Shown piece by piece: positions 59,813 to 64,000 of a stretch of 64,000 nt of DNA. Origin of the DNA: Actinomycetes bacterium (GTDB lineage Bacteria > Actinomycetota > Acidimicrobiia > Acidimicrobiales > RAAP-2); the NCBI GenBank assembly GCA_021848365.1, contig JAJZUS010000003.1, positions 1 through 64,000 on the forward strand, given 5' to 3'. Position 1 is the stretch's first letter, and each line of letters begins with the position of its first letter. The notes below the pieces were generated by a model. It was not told the DNA's origin. It searched no databases and was given only the letters and a program-made list of their open reading frames with translations. The translations under genes and the position numbers were made by a program.

Positions 59813-61470
59813 TGGAGCCGAGCGTACCGAACACGAGTGAGGTGCAGTCGTCCTTCGTCGCGACGCTGGTGGACGAGTGGATTCGCCTCGGGTTGCGCGA
59901 GGTCGTCATCTGCCCCGGTAGCCGATCGACGCCGCTGGCCCTGGGCTTCTCGCGGCGATCCGAAGTTCGTCGGCACGTGCGCCTCGACGAGCGGGGGGCC
60001 GCGTTCTTCGCGCTGGGCCGGGCTCTCGAGAGCGGTTGGCCGGTCGCCGTCGTGGTGACCAGTGGGACCGCCGCCGCCGAGCTGCACGCGGCGGTCGCCG
60101 AAGCCGATCAGGCCGAGGTGCCCCTCCTCATCCTGACGGCCGATCGCCCTCCCGAGCTCCACGGCGTCGGCGCTCCCCAGACGATGCCCCAGGTCGCCCT
60201 GTACGGTCCCGCGGTCCGGCGGCACGAGAATCCCGGCGTCGCGCGCGCCGAGGCCTCCTCGTCGTGGCGACCGCTCGCGGCCCGCGTGTGGCGAGCCGCT
60301 CGGGGCGGGGGACCCGGCGCCCCGGGTCCGGTGCACGTCAACCTGGCCTTCGTCGAACCCCTCGTCGTCGAGTCCGCGGCGTCCGTACCGGGTCGCGCGG
60401 GCGACGCCCCGTGGACCGAGACCGCGGCGGCGACGCGAGCGACGAGCGACGACGCGCGCGTCGCCGGCCGTGTCCTGGCGGTCGTCGGACGCGGTGTCGA
60501 GGCGGAGTGGATCGTCGACGCGCGCGCTCGGGGCTGGGCCGTGATCGGTGACGCCACCGCCCAGGGGACGACTCCCTACTTCGATGCCCTGTTACGGGGC
60601 GACGACGTCGTTAACACCTTGCGTCCGGACGTCGTGGTGCGACTCGGCGGTGCGCCCGCGTCTAAGTGGTTGGGCGTTCGCCTGCGCGAGTGGGACGTGC
60701 CCGTCATCGGTTGGGCGGGCGCCGGAACCGTCAGCGACCCCGACGGCCTGCTCGCCGCTCTCCACCCCGGCTGGCCCGACCTGACGACGGAGCGGGCGAA
60801 CGGCGACTACGCGACGCAGTGGTCCCGTCTCACCCTGCGCGTCGACGAATGGGTTCGGGCCAACGACGGGGGTGCCCTCGTCGAGCCGATCGTCGCCCGA
60901 GCCGTGGTCGACGCCGCATCGCGACACCGGGCCCCCCTGGTCCTCGGCTCCTCGATGCCCGTGCGCGACGTCGAGTGGTGGGCGTCGCCCCGGCGAAGCC
61001 CCACGTACTCCAACCGCGGCGTCAACGGCATCGACGGGGTGGTGTCGACCTTCTGCGGCGTCGCGAGCGCGGGCGCGGGGCTGGGACTGGTGGGCGACCT
61101 CACCGCCCTCCACGACGTGGGCTCGCTGGTCGACGGCCTGTCGGGTTCGGCGACGGGCGTACTGGTCGTCGCCGACAACGGCGGCGGCGGCATCTTCTCC
61201 TTCCTCAGCCAGGCCGAGCGACTCGACGCGACCCGGTTCGAGGAGCTGTTCGGCACGCCGCGCCCGGTCGACCTCGTCGCGGTCGCCGCCGCCTTCGGAC
61301 ACGGGGCGACGAGGGTGCGCTCGCGGACCGAACTCGACGCCGCGCTCGACGGCGCGCTCGCGGGTCCGGGGCTTCACGTGGTCGTGGCCGACGTGCCCTC
61401 GCGCGAGGAGAACGTCCGGGTGCACGACCGCTGGGTCGACGCCGCTCTCGGCGCCGCACGCGACGCATGA
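59812..61470 (+). CDS. menD: SEPHCHC synthase
   Basis: FVATLVDEWIRLGLREVVICPGSRSTPLAL, SNRGVNGIDGVVSTFCG, DNGGGGIFSFL; start uncertain (TTG 59812, GTG 59806 or GTG 59839). Confidence 0.94.
   Translation: MEPSVPNTSEVQSSFVATLVDEWIRLGLREVVICPGSRSTPLALGFSRRSEVRRHVRLDERGAAFFALGRALESGWPVAVVVTSGTAAAELHAAVAEADQAEVPLLILTADRPPELHGVGAPQTMPQVALYGPAVRRHENPGVARAEASSSWRPLAARVWRAARGGGPGAPGPVHVNLAFVEPLVVESAASVPGRAGDAPWTETAAATRATSDDARVAGRVLAVVGRGVEAEWIVDARARGWAVIGDATAQGTTPYFDALLRGDDVVNTLRPDVVVRLGGAPASKWLGVRLREWDVPVIGWAGAGTVSDPDGLLAALHPGWPDLTTERANGDYATQWSRLTLRVDEWVRANDGGALVEPIVARAVVDAASRHRAPLVLGSSMPVRDVEWWASPRRSPTYSNRGVNGIDGVVSTFCGVASAGAGLGLVGDLTALHDVGSLVDGLSGSATGVLVVADNGGGGIFSFLSQAERLDATRFEELFGTPRPVDLVAVAAAFGHGATRVRSRTELDAALDGALAGPGLHVVVADVPSREENVRVHDRWVDAALGAARDA
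59821..59826 (-). promoter_or_regulatory. -10 box TACGCT, 8 nt before the menH ATG
   Basis: Minus strand TACGCT-cggctcca-ATG, lying inside the 5' end of menD. Confidence 0.35.
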
Positions 61471-62210
61471 TCGCCGCGCTGCCTGGTTCGTTCGTGGCCG
61501 CGATGCCCCTCGCCTTCGCGGCGGGCCTGGTCTCGTTCATCTCACCCTGCGTGCTGCCTCTCCTGCCCGGGTACTTGGCCTTCCTGAGCGGGGCCACGGG
61601 ATCGATCGAGGGTGCGCGGGGCCGGGGCCGTGCCGTCCTGGGAGCCCTGGCCTTCGTCGTTGGCTTCGCCGCCGTCTTCGTCAGCTTCGGCGCCCTGTTC
61701 GGCGGACTCGGGTCGACGCTCCGATCCCATCAGCGAGAGCTGGCGATCGTCTTCGGCGTCATCACGATCGTGCTCGGGCTCTTCTTCGCGGGCTGGTGGC
61801 CGAGGTCGTGGCTCCAGCGGGAACGTCGGGTGCACCGGGTGCCGCGGGCCTCGGTGGTGGGAGCCGCCGCCCTCGGCGTGCTCTTCGCGCTGGGCTGGAC
61901 GCCGTGCATCGGACCCACGCTGTCGGCCATCCTCGGGCTCGCGGCCTCGTCGTCGGGGGCCACCGCCGTGCGGGGCTCGGCCCTCGCCTTCGTCTACTGC
62001 CTCGGCCTGGGCCTCCCCTTCGTGGTCGCCGCCGTCTTCTCGGAGTGGGCCGCGAGCACGTCGGCCTGGCTGCGACGCCACCACCGGGCCGTCGCCCGAG
62101 TCGGGGGAGGGATGCTCGTCGTCATCGGGCTGCTCGAGGTCTCGGGAGCGTGGCAGAGTTTCGTGCTCTGGCTGCAGGTGCACCTCCCCGCGTCGAACGC
62201 CCTGCTCTAA
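61467..62210 (+). CDS. Cytochrome c biogenesis protein CcdA/DsbD-like
   Basis: AGLVSFISPCVLPLLPGYLAFLSG, LGWTPCIGPTLSAIL. Confidence 0.95.
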   Translation: MIAALPGSFVAAMPLAFAAGLVSFISPCVLPLLPGYLAFLSGATGSIEGARGRGRAVLGALAFVVGFAAVFVSFGALFGGLGSTLRSHQRELAIVFGVITIVLGLFFAGWWPRSWLQRERRVHRVPRASVVGAAALGVLFALGWTPCIGPTLSAILGLAASSSGATAVRGSALAFVYCLGLGLPFVVAAVFSEWAASTSAWLRRHHRAVARVGGGMLVVIGLLEVSGAWQSFVLWLQVHLPASNALL

Positions 62211-62232
62211 CGGGTCGCGTCGGAGCCCTCCG

Positions 62233-62238
62233 TAGACT
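62233..62238 (+). promoter_or_regulatory. -10 box TAGACT, 6 nt before the tyrS ATG (leaderless-type)
   Basis: TAGACT-gtcgcc-ATG. Confidence 0.5.
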
Positions 62239-62244
62239 GTCGCC

Positions 62245-63528
62245 ATGCGACTGCGCGACGATTGGGCCTTTCGGGGACTCGTTCACCAGGTGACGGACGA
62301 CTCCGTGCTGGACCGGCTCTCGTCGGGAGGCGTTACCGCCTACGTGGGCTTCGATCCGACGGCCTCGTCGCTCCATCTCGGCAGCCTGCTGCAGATCTGC
62401 AACCTGCGTCGGCTCCAGGATGCGGGAAACCGTCCGATCGCCCTCGCCGGAGGTGGTACGGGCCTGGTCGGCGACCCCAGCTTCAAGGACGCGGAACGCC
62501 CCCTGCTCGACGTCGACCAGTTGGCCGCGAACCTCGAGGGCATCGGGCGGCAGTTGGAGCGCTTCCTCGACTTCTCGAGCGACGCCGGTGCGCGTCGCGC
62601 ACTGCTCCTCGACAACGCCAACTGGCTGACGACGATCTCGCTCACCGACTTCCTGCGCGACGTCGGCAAGCACTTCACGGTTAATCAGATGGTCGCCAAG
62701 GAGTCCGTGCGCAGTCGCCTGGATCGTGACGACGTGGGCCTCTCCTTCACCGAGTTCTCCTACATGCTCCTGCAGGCCTACGACTTCCTGCGTCTGCACC
62801 TGGACTACGACTGCTCCCTGCAGCTGGGCGGGTCGGACCAGTGGGGCAACATCACCATGGGCGCAGAGCTCGTGCGCAAGGTCACGGGTGACGCCGTCGC
62901 CGGGCTGACCTCGCCCCTGCTCGTGCGGCCCGACGGCCGCAAGTACGGCAAGTCCGAGGCGGGCAACGAGAGGATCTGGCTGGACGCGGAGCGGACGTCA
63001 CCCTTCGCGTTGTACCAGTTCCTCCTCAACACCGAGGACCAGATGGTGTCGACGCTGCTGCGTTTCTACACGTTCCTCGACCACGAAGAGATCCGGGCGC
63101 TCGACGAGTCCGTGCGCACCGCCCCGAGCGAGCGACGCGCTCAGCGCGCGCTCGCCGACGCGGTCGTGGGCTTCGTCCACGGCACCGAGGCCGCGCGGCA
63201 CGCCGCGCGGGCGGGCGAGGCGCTCTTCAGCGAGGCGATCGTGGATCTCGACGAGCGGACCCTGATGGAGGTCGTGGGAGACGCTCCGTCATCGACCGTG
63301 CCCCGGGGTGACGCTCTCGCCGGCCTCGACCCCGTCGACCTCCTCGTGACGACCGGTCTCGCCACGTCGAAGAGTGAGGCGCGACGCTTTCTCGATCAGG
63401 GCGGTGTGTACCTGAACAACACGCGCGTCGAGCCCGGAACCCTCATCGGTGTCGAGCGGGCGCTGCACGAGCGCTACCTCGTCGTGCGCCGGGGGCGACG
63501 CCAGTTGCACCTCGTGGTCCTGGCGTGA
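62245..63528 (+). CDS. tyrS: Tyrosyl-tRNA synthetase
   Basis: YVGFDPTASSLHLGSLLQI, QLGGSDQWGNI, KYGKSEAGN, C-terminal S4 domain. Confidence 0.97.
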   Translation: MRLRDDWAFRGLVHQVTDDSVLDRLSSGGVTAYVGFDPTASSLHLGSLLQICNLRRLQDAGNRPIALAGGGTGLVGDPSFKDAERPLLDVDQLAANLEGIGRQLERFLDFSSDAGARRALLLDNANWLTTISLTDFLRDVGKHFTVNQMVAKESVRSRLDRDDVGLSFTEFSYMLLQAYDFLRLHLDYDCSLQLGGSDQWGNITMGAELVRKVTGDAVAGLTSPLLVRPDGRKYGKSEAGNERIWLDAERTSPFALYQFLLNTEDQMVSTLLRFYTFLDHEEIRALDESVRTAPSERRAQRALADAVVGFVHGTEAARHAARAGEALFSEAIVDLDERTLMEVVGDAPSSTVPRGDALAGLDPVDLLVTTGLATSKSEARRFLDQGGVYLNNTRVEPGTLIGVERALHERYLVVRRGRRQLHLVVLA

Positions 63529-63953
63529 GGCGACTGCTCGCGCTGGCCCTCGCCGGACTGGGCCTCACGGCGTGCGGCTCCGTCTCGCCCGGGACCGCCT
63601 TGCGGTCGTGGGTCTCCCAGAGTTCGTTCGTCGCGAACACGCGAACGCTGCAGGGTGACGCGAGTCACGCGGCGACCGTGTTGCGGCGGGCGGACTCGAC
63701 GTCCGGGCAGTTGCATCTCGTCTGTGGCGTCCTGCTGTACGACACCGAGGCGGCCAACGCGTCCCTGCCGAGCCCTGACGCCACCACGACCCAATTGCTC
63801 ACGCGCGCCTACACGCTTCTCGGTGCGGGGGCGAACCGCTGCTACCGCGCGGGGACGTCCCCGACGGCGCGCGCGGCAGCGCTCGGCGACCTGGGCTCCG
63901 GCGCGGCGCTGCTCGCCGAGGCGAGCGCGCGGATCGCCAACGCGGGCGGCTGA
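63525..63953 (+). CDS. Putative lipoprotein of unknown function
   Basis: MRRLLALALAGLGLTACGS lipobox; ATGA-type overlap with tyrS. Confidence 0.7.
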   Translation: MRRLLALALAGLGLTACGSVSPGTALRSWVSQSSFVANTRTLQGDASHAATVLRRADSTSGQLHLVCGVLLYDTEAANASLPSPDATTTQLLTRAYTLLGAGANRCYRAGTSPTARAAALGDLGSGAALLAEASARIANAGG

Positions 63954-64000
63954 GCGTTCAGCCCTGTGGGGGTCGCAGGTCGATCTCGAGACGCAGGATC

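Noticed and set aside
63958-64000. Possible 3' end of a minus-strand gene at the right edge (ILRLEIDLRPPQG-stop)
   Set aside because: Only 14 codons visible; too short to support a call.

Overview
GC-rich, gene-dense actinobacterial chromosomal segment. Gene content (SepF, Wag31/DivIVA, Bpa, DUF3040) suggests an Acidimicrobiia-like lineage, but this is inference. The backbone is a division/cell-wall (dcw) cluster at about 25.0-40.1 kb: mraZ-rsmH-ftsL-like-ftsI-murE-mraY-ftsW-murG-murC-murB-ftsQ-ftsZ-yggS-sepF-yggT-divIVA. murF and murD are missing from their usual slots. It is followed by a KA-repeat/DksA zinc-finger fusion, lspA, rluD, a sigma factor, a Bpa-like proteasome activator and dnaE. 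A menaquinone cluster (menE, B, A, H, D) lies at 55.9-61.5 kb. Other content: two tRNAs, a Wzm/Wzt exporter, a polar amino-acid ABC importer, a xylose/ribose-type ABC importer, a Fur/msrA divergent pair, NhaA and an MFS pump. I saw no CRISPR array, prophage or obvious defence island. The best second-look items are: (i) the three-part H1-like tail / ER-K helix / DksA zinc-finger protein; (ii) a TANNNT-N6-8-start-codon signature upstream of about 15 genes, implying widespread leaderless transcription; (iii) helically phased GAAGTGG repeats upstream of mraZ (likely MraZ operator); (iv) absence of murF and murD; (v) nearly all convergent gene pairs overlapping or abutting at their stop codons; (vi) both solute-binding proteins lacking a lipobox. 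All product calls come from reading motifs by eye; no database search was run.
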